A DNA stretch of 64,000 bases, from NCBI GenBank assembly GCA_963920765.1, contig OY987247.1:12496471-12560470 (forward strand), given 5' to 3'. How positions within the stretch are numbered: the stretch's first letter is position 1; each line of letters starts with the position of its first letter. Origin of the DNA: Ulota crispa (taxonomy: Eukaryota > Streptophyta > Bryopsida > Orthotrichales > Orthotrichaceae). Shown here piece by piece: positions 11,924-23,204 of the stretch. The position numbers and the translations under genes are program-made. The notes under the pieces are model-generated. The model saw nothing but the letters and a program-made list of their open reading frames with translations, made no database searches and was not told where the DNA came from.

Positions 11924-12835
11924 AGTATGCAATTTCTTTCACCGGCTAGATCCTCCCAATGTTGACACAACTCTTGTAGCAGATTCAAGCACGGCAGAAG
12001 AAGAATGTAAGTACTTGTAAGTTGTTGCTAGGAAACTGCAAGCTATTGTAAGCTATCGCAAGCAACGTGTCACTTTGTTAGCAAATGCAGTACGCATTGG
12101 GAAAACAAGCTGGGGCATGGGAAAACAAGACAATATGCTGCTCCAAGAGGTGGTTTTAACGGGGTCAATTCCGGTGTTTCCGTTCCCGTGACAATGTTGG
12201 AGCCCTAAAAGTACCTAGAATTCTTGTTAAAGTGGCCCCCACCCAGAGAAATGCATGACCAGCCCATTCCCAGTGCATACATTGAAAATACTCTGAGTGT
12301 CTACATCTATTTTGAAAAGCTCTCAAACAATTTGCCCCCACCCTTGCTTTTAAAGTATGTTCCACAAATAGTAAATTGACCAATTATCAAGTGGAATGTA
12401 GGATGAAGCTCACCAAACTCAAGATGAATAATGATTTTGAGGATTGTTGCTTGACACGCTCAATTTGAGTGTTAAGAGAACATGTTGAGGGGCCTAGAGC
12501 ACTTTCATACAAGTATTGCTTGTGTTACTCCTTAAGCATGTGTGAGTGCAAATGCTATAAGGTTGCAAGTTCTATGGTTCTCCCTCTTTAAAAAAGTTGC
12601 TTCTTTTTCCCCCTTCCAGGGAAATGTATTAAAAAAGAAAATTGAAACATTACAACTACAATTTGTAATATAGGTTAGGTACATCAATTTGTTCAAAGAA
12701 ACTCAATGTGATACATTCAATGCATAAAGGGGCATTTCACACTGTCCCATAACCGTCTTAGTTTACTAGATTTCTTCATGATTTTTAAATTTTGTTTGGC
12801 CAAACGTAGAAAGTCGGGAACTTGGCAATTTGCAC
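11924..12835. other. Gene-free interval
   Basis: Unassigned AT-rich sequence. Short open frames have no recognisable similarity. I see no supported feature. Confidence 0.3.
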
Positions 12836-12837
12836 TA

Positions 12838-13151
12838 AGGTAGGAACACTCATAAGCGTCAATGTCTCCATAACTATTACCTCTGAAGTTTTGGAAAATT
12901 TAAGGAAGTGAATACGTGTAATGACAAGGATGTACAACATGTGAACATGAAATCTTAAAAGTGGTTATGGGTGCAATGGCTGTTTGCTCTATAAAAATTC
13001 ACAACTTATTCTCATAGTATCCAAATAATACATTCAAAAGTGCAAACTCATCTTTTTTCTGTTCCTAGTAAGATCCTATAATTTGCTAGTTGTGTGTTAA
13101 TAGTCATCATGTTCAAAACCCTTAGTTTGACGTTTATGGGTGCTCCTACCT
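12838..13151. mobile_element. AGGTAG-end MITE, uninserted relative of the VOC intron
   Basis: 314 bp with terminal inverted repeats AGGTAGGAACACTCATAA and TTTATGGGTGCTCCTACCT, flanked by TA at 12836-12837 and 13152-13153. Its interior aligns block by block with the intron of VOC copy 1. Shared blocks include AAGGATGTACAACATGTGAA, AAAATTCACAACTTATTCTC, ATCCAAATAATACATTC and TAATAGTCATCATGTTCAAA. It lacks the two MITEs nested in that intron. Confidence 0.8.
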
Positions 13152-13157
13152 TATGTT

Positions 13158-13308
13158 CACTACAAGGGAAACTATCCAATATGACAAAAACATGTCCAAA
13201 TCAACATGGCTAAATCTATAGAATTTGTCCAATTTGACAGACTTTTTGTCATTTTGGACGCATTTGGTCAATTTGGACATGTCAATTAGGACACAATTTC
13301 TTGTAGTG
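13158..13308. mobile_element. Miniature CACTA element with GTT target duplication
   Basis: A 151-bp element starting CACTACAAGGGAAAC and ending ATTTCTTGTAGTG, flanked by direct GTT repeats (13155-13157 and 13309-13311). Interior copies of TGTCCAAAT- and GTCCAATTTGACA-type motifs in both orientations resemble CACTA subterminal repeats. It sits six bases from the MITE at 12838-13151. Confidence 0.8.
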
Positions 13309-14722
13309 GTTCCAAGTCCCACAACATAACATAGTTAGAAATGCTTACATAGCAGCATTCTTTTTGGAAGGTTTTGCTCTAAGATGGTGGAAGTTCTCTC
13401 AACAATTAGGCCAAGCAAAAGAAGATTCCAACTTGGGCCCAAAGTTCCACCAACTCTTTTGCTTGGAACATATAAAACTTCTATTTGGTGTTTCTTTTTA
13501 CCCTTTATTACCCAATAAAGCTGCAATCTTGCATAACTTTTGAGAGGCTAGAGTAACAATTTGACTTTTCAAAAAAGCCCATTCATGTACTAGGGAGAGC
13601 CTCACTAAATAAAGTCATACAATTTTAAACTATAGACAGCACTAAGCTCTAAGTGCATATAATTGATAATAGACTTTAGCACACTTTTATGTGCTAGCAA
13701 AATTGACAAAGAATCTCAACTCTTTTATTGGAGTTGATAAAGTGCTTTTCCACATTGACAAACATGAATTTTGTCAGGCATTTCCATGGGACTAATGTGG
13801 AGACAAGTGAAGGATTTGAATTGTCTTGGTGTCAATGAAACTCAATATGATGAAACCCAATATGATGAAACTCTCAATTTGTTGTCATCATATTTCTAAC
13901 AAATTTCCACAAATAGATTCTTAAACAAATCGAATGCATGAAATGCCACTAGAAAACTGTACAACTTACCTATTCAACAATACATTGTATGCTCCGTTTG
14001 GAACAAATTGGCAGCTTTTAGTACTTGTTATAGTAGGTTGCACAAGAATGACTGTCTACTACAAGTCAATATTAATCACAAAATCCGGCCAAGTTTTTAG
14101 TCAACACTAAGCTTTTGAAACACAATAGCATTGTCCTAGCATGCCATCCAAATTTACCAATTCTTGTCGTGCTAATTAGTTAGACTTGCATGGATTTTTT
14201 GGCAAAGTCAACAATTAGTGCATTGTTAGCCAATAAAAATTCAAAAAGGTTAAAATTGGAACACGATTGTCAAGAAGAAACCAAATAATAGTAGAAATAT
14301 AGGGAATATCCATGTGTGCATGTGAGCAAGGTGGAAAAAAGTTTGTGTTTCCCACTTTGAACGCAAATATCTTGCAATCTGTGCAGTCAAAGTTTATGAA
14401 TTTTTGTTAACACACTCTCATACTAGTCTAGTACAAGATCCTATGGTTAGATATGCAATAATAGCAATTTTCAAATTTTTTTACTCTTTGCAATAGAAAT
14501 GGCAGTTTTGAGTGTTTTTTGGCATAATAAAGGCCCCACGGCTTCAGGGGTTAAGGGTTAATAATCCCTAAGTTGAGCAAGCTCTACCACTCTTAGTTTT
14601 TTTAAGATTATCCTTGGTTGAGTAGAATGGCAAAGCAAAGCATGTGCGTGGAGCACTGCTCCTCCGCTCCACTCAGCCAAGCAGCAAGAAGGGCCTCCCA
14701 CCCACACCTCCCCATGTGTCAT
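13309..14722. other. Gene-free; right-end fragment of a TIR element at 14330-14566
   Basis: 14330-14566 resembles the right third of the element at 10971-11921: ATCCTATGGTTRGAT, a T-rich run, GGCAGTTTT or GGCAATTTT, and CAGGGGTTAAG. Otherwise no feature is supported. Confidence 0.4.
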
Positions 14723-14788
14723 GGCGGATGGATGGCGGATGGATGGCAGATGGTGGCGGATGGATGGCAGATGGTGGCGGATGGCAGG
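14723..14788. repeat. GGATGGCAGATGGTGGC minisatellite
   Basis: Short tandem units built from GGATGGATGGC and GGATGGCAGATGGTGGC are repeated three to four times. Confidence 0.8.
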
Positions 14789-16560
14789 GCGGGCTTGCAG
14801 CATGTGCGCTGTCCTAGTGTCCCCAATTGTGCTAGCTCTTGCATACACTGCAGGGCCTGTATCAACGCCCGTTGCATCTCAACGCTAGTGCCATTCTCTT
14901 CCTACAGAGGGAAAAGGGACTGGATCGACCACAAAGTGGTCGACCGGTCCTTGATTGGTTACCTTCAACAATTCATAATATACTCATAGGATCTTAGAAA
15001 ATTCCAAAAACAATTTTGCTTGAACTTGTACTCATTGCCTAACAAGCACATGCCATTAGATTCTCAAAAGACCTTCCCAATTATCATATCTAAGGTAAGT
15101 GTCACTTTTGGGTGTACATATCTTACTTTTGAGTGAGGGTCCGGTTGGGATACCCAAAAAAACTGTCTTACCTACAATTTCACTATGTGTTGGTGTGTCA
15201 AACACATTCAATTTTTAATTAGAATAAAGTAAGACTTCACCAAATGTGGTTTTAGTTCTCTACACTTATAGCGTATCAATAAAAAAATTTGATTACAATC
15301 AAAGATTTTTAAGGAAATTTATTTGAATTTTTAGTTGAAAAAGTATACTTGTTTTGTCTTACTTACCTAGAATCCCCAAAATCAAGCATTTGGAATATCA
15401 AACAATTTTATTTTAATATCATTTCTGAATATGACATACATTTAATTGTGTAGAGTACAAAATAATTTATTTTTTCAATAAAAAAATTAATAAATTGTGC
15501 ACTCTGATGCTTGCAAATCGCAAAATTTAGGATTTTTTTGACACCTATGAATGGATCCAAATTTTTTTCTTAAATTTAATAAAATTCTTTAGACATTTAC
15601 ATCTTGATTCCACTGAGGTGCACAATTTGTTTACCCTCATTTTAAGGTCTTTTTACTTGATCAAAATGAACAAGTTAAACAAACTTTGGAGGTTTTAAAC
15701 AAAAATAACCTGATTAGTGTGTCCAAAAAGTGATACCCCAAGTGGACCTCCTCCCTACTTTTGATACAAAGGTAGAGAGAAATTGAGCTCTTAAAATTGT
15801 AGACTGCGGGGACTACAAGGACTGCAGAGCCTGCGATGTCATCTTGGGGGATTGCTCTTTGTATGTTGGGTACCCCGCTTGCGGCAAGGGGATTATTTAT
15901 AGGGGCTATTTAGTTCCTTGGGTTGAATAAAAGGGTCTCTATGATTATATAATTTGGCCAAATGAACTATTTTAAGGCACTCTTTAATTACTTATAAGGG
16001 CTAGGCAATTCTTTCTTTTTAAGCTATTTTCTTTATAATTAAAAAGCATGAGTTGTTAAGCAAAGTGACAAGTTAGGGTTTAATGCACCATAGCTTTACA
16101 AGTAAGGTCAAAACAGAGAGCATATTCTTAATCAAAACATACAATGCAATAACTTCAAGAGTTCATAAGTAACTAAACTAAAAATCAAAACAAGTGAATG
16201 ATCTTCATTTACATGTATGTATTATGCAAGACAATTCATACTCATCCAACAACACCTGGCACCTTGTATACCACCCTGTTATACTAAATATAGTACCAAA
16301 CATAAGATACCCCCGTCTTTGGCCCCTTCATTACTTATAAAAATAATTGATATCCCATGTTTTTTCACTACCTATATTACTTATAATGAATGCATCCCTT
16401 TTAATGTACCCTTTCTTAGTTGTAAGCTCATTATAATTTTTATCTCAAATGAATAAATCCCTCCCTATATTATGTTGCACAATAAATCTAAAATGCGGTA
16501 AGTTATCCACCCGGGGATGTCATTGGAAGGTGATTGTAGTCTTTTGAGGAATCAACGTGC
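14789..16560. other. Gene-free AT-rich interval
   Basis: Only short open frames without recognisable similarity occur. I see no supported gene, RNA or element boundary. Confidence 0.3.
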
Positions 16561-16562
16561 TA

Positions 16563-16894
16563 AGGTAGGAGGCACATGATGGAGCATCTAAGTGTTGAAA
16601 TTGAAATTTGGGGACGTGAAACTTCTTGAAATATTTTTCAATAAATTTTCTTTGAAAGACAAGAGGAATCAACATCTAACTCAAGTTGTTTCATATATTT
16701 TGGAGCTTTGTGGAATTAGTTATGAAAATTTGAAAAAGAAAGACCGTAGGGCTCTAAAATGGTGCATAGTGCATCTCCTCAAATCTATAGTATCTATACA
16801 TTTTGAAGGGTTATGAAAAGCAACATGTACAAACAAATTACATTTTAGAAGGTACACCATTTTAGAGCCTGCAATCTTTTAGAACCTCCTACCT
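16563..16894. mobile_element. AGGTAG-end MITE (second subfamily)
   Basis: 332 bp beginning AGGTAGGAGGCAC and ending AACCTCCTACCT, flanked by TA on both sides (16561-16562 and 16895-16896). The terminal inverted repeat is short (about 10 bp) but shares AGGTAGGA with the element at 12838. The interior is unrelated to it as far as I can see. Confidence 0.6.
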
Positions 16895-16967
16895 TACTTT
16901 GGATATGATACTTTCTCACGAATACACCCTATGTCCCATTTGAAATTAAAGAGTCATTTTCTAATGG

Positions 16968-17035
16968 GAATTGATATATGTACCACACTCTTTATACTAT
17001 TCTACCACACATACTATATATGGCCTATATTTATG
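16968..17035. mobile_element. Terminal fragment of the foldback MITE family
   Basis: GGGAATTGATATATGTACCA and the following pyrimidine-rich block match the terminus of the foldback elements nested in the CACTA copies. The opposite arm is missing. Confidence 0.45.
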
Positions 17036-17261
17036 ATATTATAGTAGGTGTGGACCATGGACAAAACGTCACTAAATTGAAGATACAACCTGACTTAGAA
17101 GGTGTAACTTCAGCTTTGTTTAATAGCTCTAGATCTTGTGCATGGTATTGATTTAAATCTTTAACTAAAACTTAGCTTATTTCTTATTTCTTATTTCTTA
17201 TTTTTTATTTGATATTATGAATAGGATCTAGAGTTGAATAAAAAGATGAAGTTACAACCTA

Positions 17262-17851
17262 CTCCCTTTGTCCCTCTAAAAACATCCAAATCAAATACAT
17301 TTCTTGTATCACTAAAAGGCTCTCTTTTGTTGATTTAATACAATGAGAAAGCGTTTGTTATGTTCAATGATCTCATGGAGGCAAAGTTAAGCTATAAGGG
17401 AGCATTCCTCTCCTAGCAAGTTGGTCTTGACCATATGAGCCTATGAGGTACCATTGTTGCTACTAATCTTAAAATCATTAATAATGAGGAGCTAGCAGCA
17501 TGCACAAGTATGGTATTTTCTGCATGGAATTTGGGTGCCCAAGCAACATCATCACAGCTAGAGGGTTTGCATACATTTGGTAGATGGTATATTGATTCTA
17601 CAGTGCATGTGTCATTACCAAAAAGACTAAAATATTGAGGAGCTAGCAACATTCACAAACTAAGCACAAATATGATACTTATTGCATGGAATTTGGGTGC
17701 CCAAACAGTGACATCAAAATTGGAGATTTTGCATACTTTTGGTAGATGGTATTTTGATTCTAGAATACATGTGTCACTTGCACAAAGACTAAAAACACAG
17801 TTAATCCTCTGCATGGAAACTTTTTGGACAATTTTAGAGGGACAGAGGGAG
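17262..17851. mobile_element. Stowaway MITE with internal duplication
   Basis: Termini CTCCCTTTGTCCCTCTAAAA and TTTTAGAGGGACAGAGGGAG match the classic Stowaway signature. TA flanks the left end, and the right flank has decayed to TG. At 590 bp it is long for Stowaway. Two roughly 170-bp interior blocks (about 17470-17640 and 17645-17800) are tandem relatives, sharing TGCATGGAATTTGGGTGCCC. A related fragment is at 23442-23686. Confidence 0.8.
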
Positions 17852-19124
17852 TGTATGTTAGGTTGTATTTTCAATTTAGTGATGTTTTCTCTCAAGGAGA
17901 TCACTCCCTCTAACATTTTGCATACACTTACAATATTGACCTATTTAAATGGGAGTTATTTTCCTTGTCAAAAAAATTATAAGCTCATTATAAAACATGG
18001 TGTTTTTTTAAATAAAGGTAAATGTTGGTGATTAAGTGCACCATATTGGTGGTACTCATAATTTCTCTAGGGGCTCATGTTAAGTTACCATATATTACTT
18101 AAAATCCTTTATTTTCTTTAGGCCCCATTTATTCCTTGTAAATCATTCTATCTGTTATATGCATTTTATTTCCTAAGTTTAGCACTATCTTGGAAAGATC
18201 TAGTACTATGAACCACTGTGCAACACTAGTAGAAAATTCAGCACAAAATCAACAGAATTTCAACCAAAAACTGTTGATTTTTTCTGTGAATTTGGTCAAG
18301 TTGATTTGGGTACTTTTCTGTTGATTTTTTGTTGATTACTTACAGTTTTCTGTTAATTTGGTGTTGATTTCTACTACGTATTTTATGTTGTTCAATTCTG
18401 TTTCTTTTCATTTTTAAATTTTTTTTTCATAGAATTTGTTATTATTTTACGAAAATGTGAACTTTTTAGGGGGATGGACAGCTGCCCGAACTTTTTGGGC
18501 AGCTGCCCAAACTCTTGGGCAATTGCCGACAGCGGGGTTTGAACCCTCCATCTCTCCTCTCACACTCCACAACTTTAGCACATTCTCAAAACCACTAGAG
18601 AATGTGCAAATGCACATGTATGCATTAGTATCTTAATTCTATTTGTACATTAAATGTTCATGTCTTTAGTAATCCAATAGACTTTGGAGGCTATTTCCGC
18701 CCATTCAAGGACTTTTTTTCAAAAAACTTAGAACTAAGAAAAGTTGGTAAATGTGTTTTTCTTTCACCTCCAACAATTTCTTTTGGATTTCAATCTTTTT
18801 ATCAAAAGTTATGAGCTAAAATCAAAGAAGGTGTTTAGAAATTTTAAATAAATTGTTTATTTCCATCCTTTTGATTTTGTATATAATTTTTTTTTGGAAT
18901 TCACAAATCTCATAAGGATTGTTGCAGGCAAAGGTTGGATTCATTAATAATTATTATTTAGTGTTAGTTTTTTTGTAAAAAGAACCTTATTTTGTTAAAA
19001 TAGCCTCCATAGTTTGATAGCTTCAAATAACATGAAGTTGTGAAAAGTTACGAAATCAAATCCTTGCAATTATAAAATCAAAATTCTATTGACTTTTGAA
19101 TAGTTTTGGATATTTTGTAAGGCC

Positions 19125-19524
19125 ATTAATATGTGAACCACACCCTTTGAACTACTGTACCACACCCTTGGGGTAAATTTTAGATTTCTACCATCAAAAA
19201 TTTGAGTTTGAGAATTTTGAATTCAAATTTGGACTTAGAGACCATGGTATTGTCTAGGACCATAAAAAAAGTTGCAATTCAACAACACCCAATGAAAAAG
19301 CTTATCTTTTTTTACAAACAAAAGTAAAATTAACAATTTTCTCCCTAACTAAACTTTTTCATTGGGTGTTGTTGAATTGCAACTTTTTTTATGGTTCTAG
19401 ACAATACCATGGTCTCTAAGTCCAAATCTGAATTCAAAATTTTCAAATTCAGCTTTTTGATGGTAGAAATCTAAAATTTACCTCGTAGTGTGGTATAGTA
19501 GAAGGGTGTGGTACACATATCAAT
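19125..19524. mobile_element. Foldback MITE nested in CACTA right copy
   Basis: Mirror image of the foldback element at 2302-2701, sharing its long inverted arms. Confidence 0.6.
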
Positions 19525-20380
19525 TCCCATCTTTTAAAACTTATAAAAATATTTTATAAGATTGTTTTTTTTAATTCATTTGGTTAGTAATAGAAGGAAT
19601 ATTACTAAAAATACCCTTTAAGTCTTTCAAAATATCAAGTTCACGCCAAAAATATGTGAAACATAAAAAATAGTCCTAATTTTTTGTAGGAATATCAATT
19701 ATACTCATATTATTTTGGAAAATTAATAAAAAACTCTTCTATTTTGAAATGTTAAATATATCCTTGTGTTATTTGAAATGTAAAAATCACCTTTGGTTTC
19801 TTGTAAGAATTTGCATTAAACTATACACTTGGTTATCATGTAACACAAAGATATTTTTGGTACTTTTAATCCTTAAGGGACATTTATGATTTCTTCAAAG
19901 AATTGAGGAGCATCATTTACATTTGTTTGTAAAGAAATTTTGGTATTTAAAACAACAAAATGTTGTAATTTTTATATAAAATTTTGTTGAATTACTGAAG
20001 TTGTGTCCAAAAGTATCTAGATCAACAAAAAAATGTTGAGTTTTTTGTTATTATGGTCATGTTTTTACCTGACTTTAAAGGCTGCTAAGTTTAAATCTTA
20101 CCAAATTGTGAAAAGTAAAGAAAATAAAACCAATCAATGTACACTCAAACTTCTAAAAGATTCTTTTTTTCAGAAAACTTCTTTTATTTTTTAAAACTTC
20201 AAAAAAATTTAATGAGGTCCAAAAAGATTTTAGAAAGATTTCAAAAACAAACCTAAACTATTGTGATAGTTTTTTTGAAAGAATTTTGATGATTTACAAA
20301 AAGATTCATAAAGGATTCTAATTCAGTCTAAGAGATTCTATTTCTATAAGTATTCTGAAGTACTTTAACAAATTCCATAA

Positions 20381-21106
20381 AGATTTTAAAAAGATTTTAA
20401 AAGATTCCAAAAAGGTTCTTGAAAATTCTTAGAGATTTTCAAAGACTTTTTGAATTTCAAAAAGGATTCTCAAAAGATTTCCAAAGATTCTCAAAGATTC
20501 TCAATTATTCTCAAACATTCTCAAAGATTCCAAAATACTTGAAAAGATTCTCAAAGATTCTAAATGATTCTCAAAGATTCCTAAAAGATTCTCAAAGATT
20601 CTCAAAGATTCTCAAAGATTTCCAAAGATTCTTGAAGATTCCAAAGAGATTCTCAAAGATTCTCAAAGATTCTCAATTGTTCTCAAACATTTTTGAAGAT
20701 TCCCAAAAAAACTTGAAAAGATTCCCAAAGATTCCAAAAGATTTCAAAAAGATTCTCAAAGATTCTCAATTATTCTGAAACATTCTCAAAGATTCCAAAA
20801 AAACTTGAAAAGATTTCCAAAGATTCCAAAAGATTCTCAAAGATTCTAAAAAGATTCTCAAAGATTCTCAAAGATTCTCAATTATTCTGAAACTTTTTCA
20901 AAGATTCCAAAAAAGCTTGAAAAGATTCCGAAAGATTCCAAAAGATTTCAAAAAGATTCTCAAAGATTCTCAAAGATTCTGAAATCTCAAAAAGATTCTT
21001 AAATATTCTTAAAAATCCTAAAAAGATTCTTTATGATTCCCAAAAGATTCTTGAAGATTCTTAAAGATTCACAAAAAATTCCCAAATTATCTTCAAAAGA
21101 TTCCAA
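20381..21106. repeat. Degenerate AAGATTCTCA array inside CACTA right copy
   Basis: Reverse complement of the array at 720-1445. A plus-strand open frame at 20419-20778 arises from the repeat and is not called as a gene. Confidence 0.75.
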
Positions 21107-21261
21107 AATTTCTGTTGATTTAAACAATGGTGTCCAAATCAACAGAACGTATTTAGTTTTTTACAGAATTCTGTTAAATTAGTCAATTAGCATGGGCAAG
21201 TGCCCAAATCAACAAAAAACTGTTGGTTTTCTGTTGTTTTGGAAGGAGTTTTCTACTAGTG

Positions 21262-23189
21262 CTTGCTCTTGAATTGTTGTTGCTAGATGAAGTGTCATCA
21301 AGTGTCCCTCCTCTAGCTTCTTGATATTAGGTAATTTTTTGTGGAAAAAATGAGTTTTTTTTTTATATGCTTAGAGAATGTGACATAAATGAAGCATTTT
21401 CATTTACCTTTGTGTTTGCGTTTCTCTTCTATTTTTGATGCAAGTTAGATGCAAGGAAGCATTGACTATGTTGGGATAGTTCACACGATTAGCAAAGATA
21501 TGTCACTAATCATGTGCAAACATATATATGTTGTTAAATTTGTGTGCAAGGTTGAGTTTTGACTTTTGTTTGTGTTTTTGTCCAAGCATTTTTGTTTTAA
21601 CATGTTATTAGAGAACATGAGTTTCAGAAATCACCAAATACCACATCAATAAGTGGTGTTGTTTTTGCATCAGTATTTCCATTCTTGATTTATTTCTTAC
21701 AATATAAACTTGTGTAAGATGCAATGTCCATCATTGTTTTTTATTCAAAATTGTACAGAGCTTTATTGTATATAAAGATATAATAAAAGTATGAGGTTTA
21801 AATTGTTTTTTTCTTTTTGGTATTTGCAGGCAAACTTGTTCATGCTCATGTTCAACTTGAAGTTTTTAGTGATAGTCGCTTGCTACAACCTAAGCGCGCA
21901 AGGCTAAGGATGAGCAAGCACTGCCTCTATCGCTGCAATTTGAGCGCATTTGCTAAACATTGCAATGGAAGAAAGATTTTTGATTTGAGTGAGATGTAAT
22001 TTAGGTGTTAGTCATTTTACTTGTTCTTTTTATTTTGCCTACAATTCTAGAGTCACAATTTCAGTGATAGTTTTTTTTGTTGTGAAGTGTAGGTATTTAC
22101 TAATAGTTTTGTGAGATTCATTTAGTTGTTGTTGTAGAACTTATTCTTGTAATACAACTGGCAAAAATTGTGGATTCAGTTTCTATAAGAAGGGTAGTTG
22201 CAAGAAACACTTCACAGTTTACTCTCAAACACCCTTAGTACTGGGAGTACTAGTAGTACTACCGAGCTTTTGGGATAATTTTTAAAAAAATAAAATAAAA
22301 TACGGAAAATTTGTATAGCACTTAAAATAGCATACTTGTGAAAATTCAGACCTAGAATTTTTTTATTCTAAAAGTTATGTGCAAAAAAAAATCACCAACA
22401 AAAAGCCAATTTCTTTCTTTCTTTTTAGAAAATGGTAAAATAATTCAAAAAATAAAAATAAAAAACGGCCGTTTGAGAACCCATTAAACACATTCACATG
22501 GTACAATTGCTTTGCTGAGGAATTTCTTTGTATTTTGCCAATGAAGGGAGATAGGATGTCCACTTTGGGACAATGTAGATGCCATGAAATTTATAATTTT
22601 TAAAAACCCTTCTATACATGTGTGTAAGCATGCTTCATAAACAACATCCCTAATTTATAGCCCTAGAAAAGCTTTTTTGGACCCAAAATAGTACTAAAAA
22701 CCCCCAAAATGGCCAAGGTAGACACCTATTTGGGAGCTGTTTAAAAATAGTAAAATAATTTTAAAAAAAATTGCAAAAATTAGGGAAGGTCTATAACTAT
22801 GAAATGTACATTCCTCTGAAATTTCAGCTCAAAAGAACTTGCTGTGCAAAAGTTACAAGCCAAAAAGCACTTGCGGAGGTGAAGGAGACAAGAAATAGTA
22901 CAAGTGTTTCTTGCAATCACCCAAGAAACAGAAGATTTCATGAGCTTTGTAAACATTTTACTACATCTTGTTTGAATGTATATTTTGCAATACAACCAAC
23001 ATGTACATCTTGCAAATCCCATTACTTACATTCAAATCTTCAAATTAGGAACAATTCAGAATTCTTCAAATCTTTTGACAAATAACACCTAGGGTGTCAT
23101 TCAATAGTTGACACCCAAGAATGACATCCCCATGTCTTAGTGTTAAAAAATGACAAAGGGTGTCATTTAGGGGTGTCATACCAACCCCC
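21262..23189. other. Gene-free; one exon-like fragment
   Basis: At 21830-21999 a slightly less AT-rich open stretch follows a good splice-acceptor-like sequence (TTTTTCTTTTTGGTATTTGCAG ends at 21829, pyrimidine-rich tract then CAG) and runs to a TAA stop. The translation is not recognisable and no upstream exon is evident. It may be a captured or decayed exon. The rest is AT-rich and unassigned. Confidence 0.25.
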
Positions 23190-23203
23190 CTTTTCTACTA
23201 GTA
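23080..23203. mobile_element. Truncated CACTA-like right end
   Basis: CCCCTTTTCTACTAGTA at about 23187-23203 resembles the CTAGTG terminus of CACTA elements with one terminal change. It is preceded by inverted and direct repeats of GTGTCATT and TGACACCC. No partner 5' end was found. The corresponding site upstream of VOC copy 2 (about 34072) lacks it, consistent with an insertion. Confidence 0.35.
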
Positions 23204-23204
23204 T

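Larger units (their letters stand above)
18224..21261 (-). mobile_element. Non-autonomous CACTA-type element, inverted right copy
   Basis: Reverse complement of 565-3602, base for base in the parts compared. Both are exactly 3,038 bp and positions mirror with a constant sum of 21,826. Left flank is CAA and right flank is CTT, so there is again no matching 3-bp duplication. Nested features mirror those of the left copy: tRNA-like boxes 18526-18604, foldback element 19125-19524, GAATCTTTGA array 20381-21106. Confidence 0.8.

Noticed and set aside
16217-16816. Short open frames in the 16-kb region as genes
   Set aside because: Low-complexity, no recognisable domains, and partly inside a MITE.
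565-21261. The whole 20.7 kb as a single giant CACTA element with long terminal inverted repeats
   Set aside because: Outer flanks TTG and CTT do not match, and each 3-kb arm has its own pair of CACTA ends.
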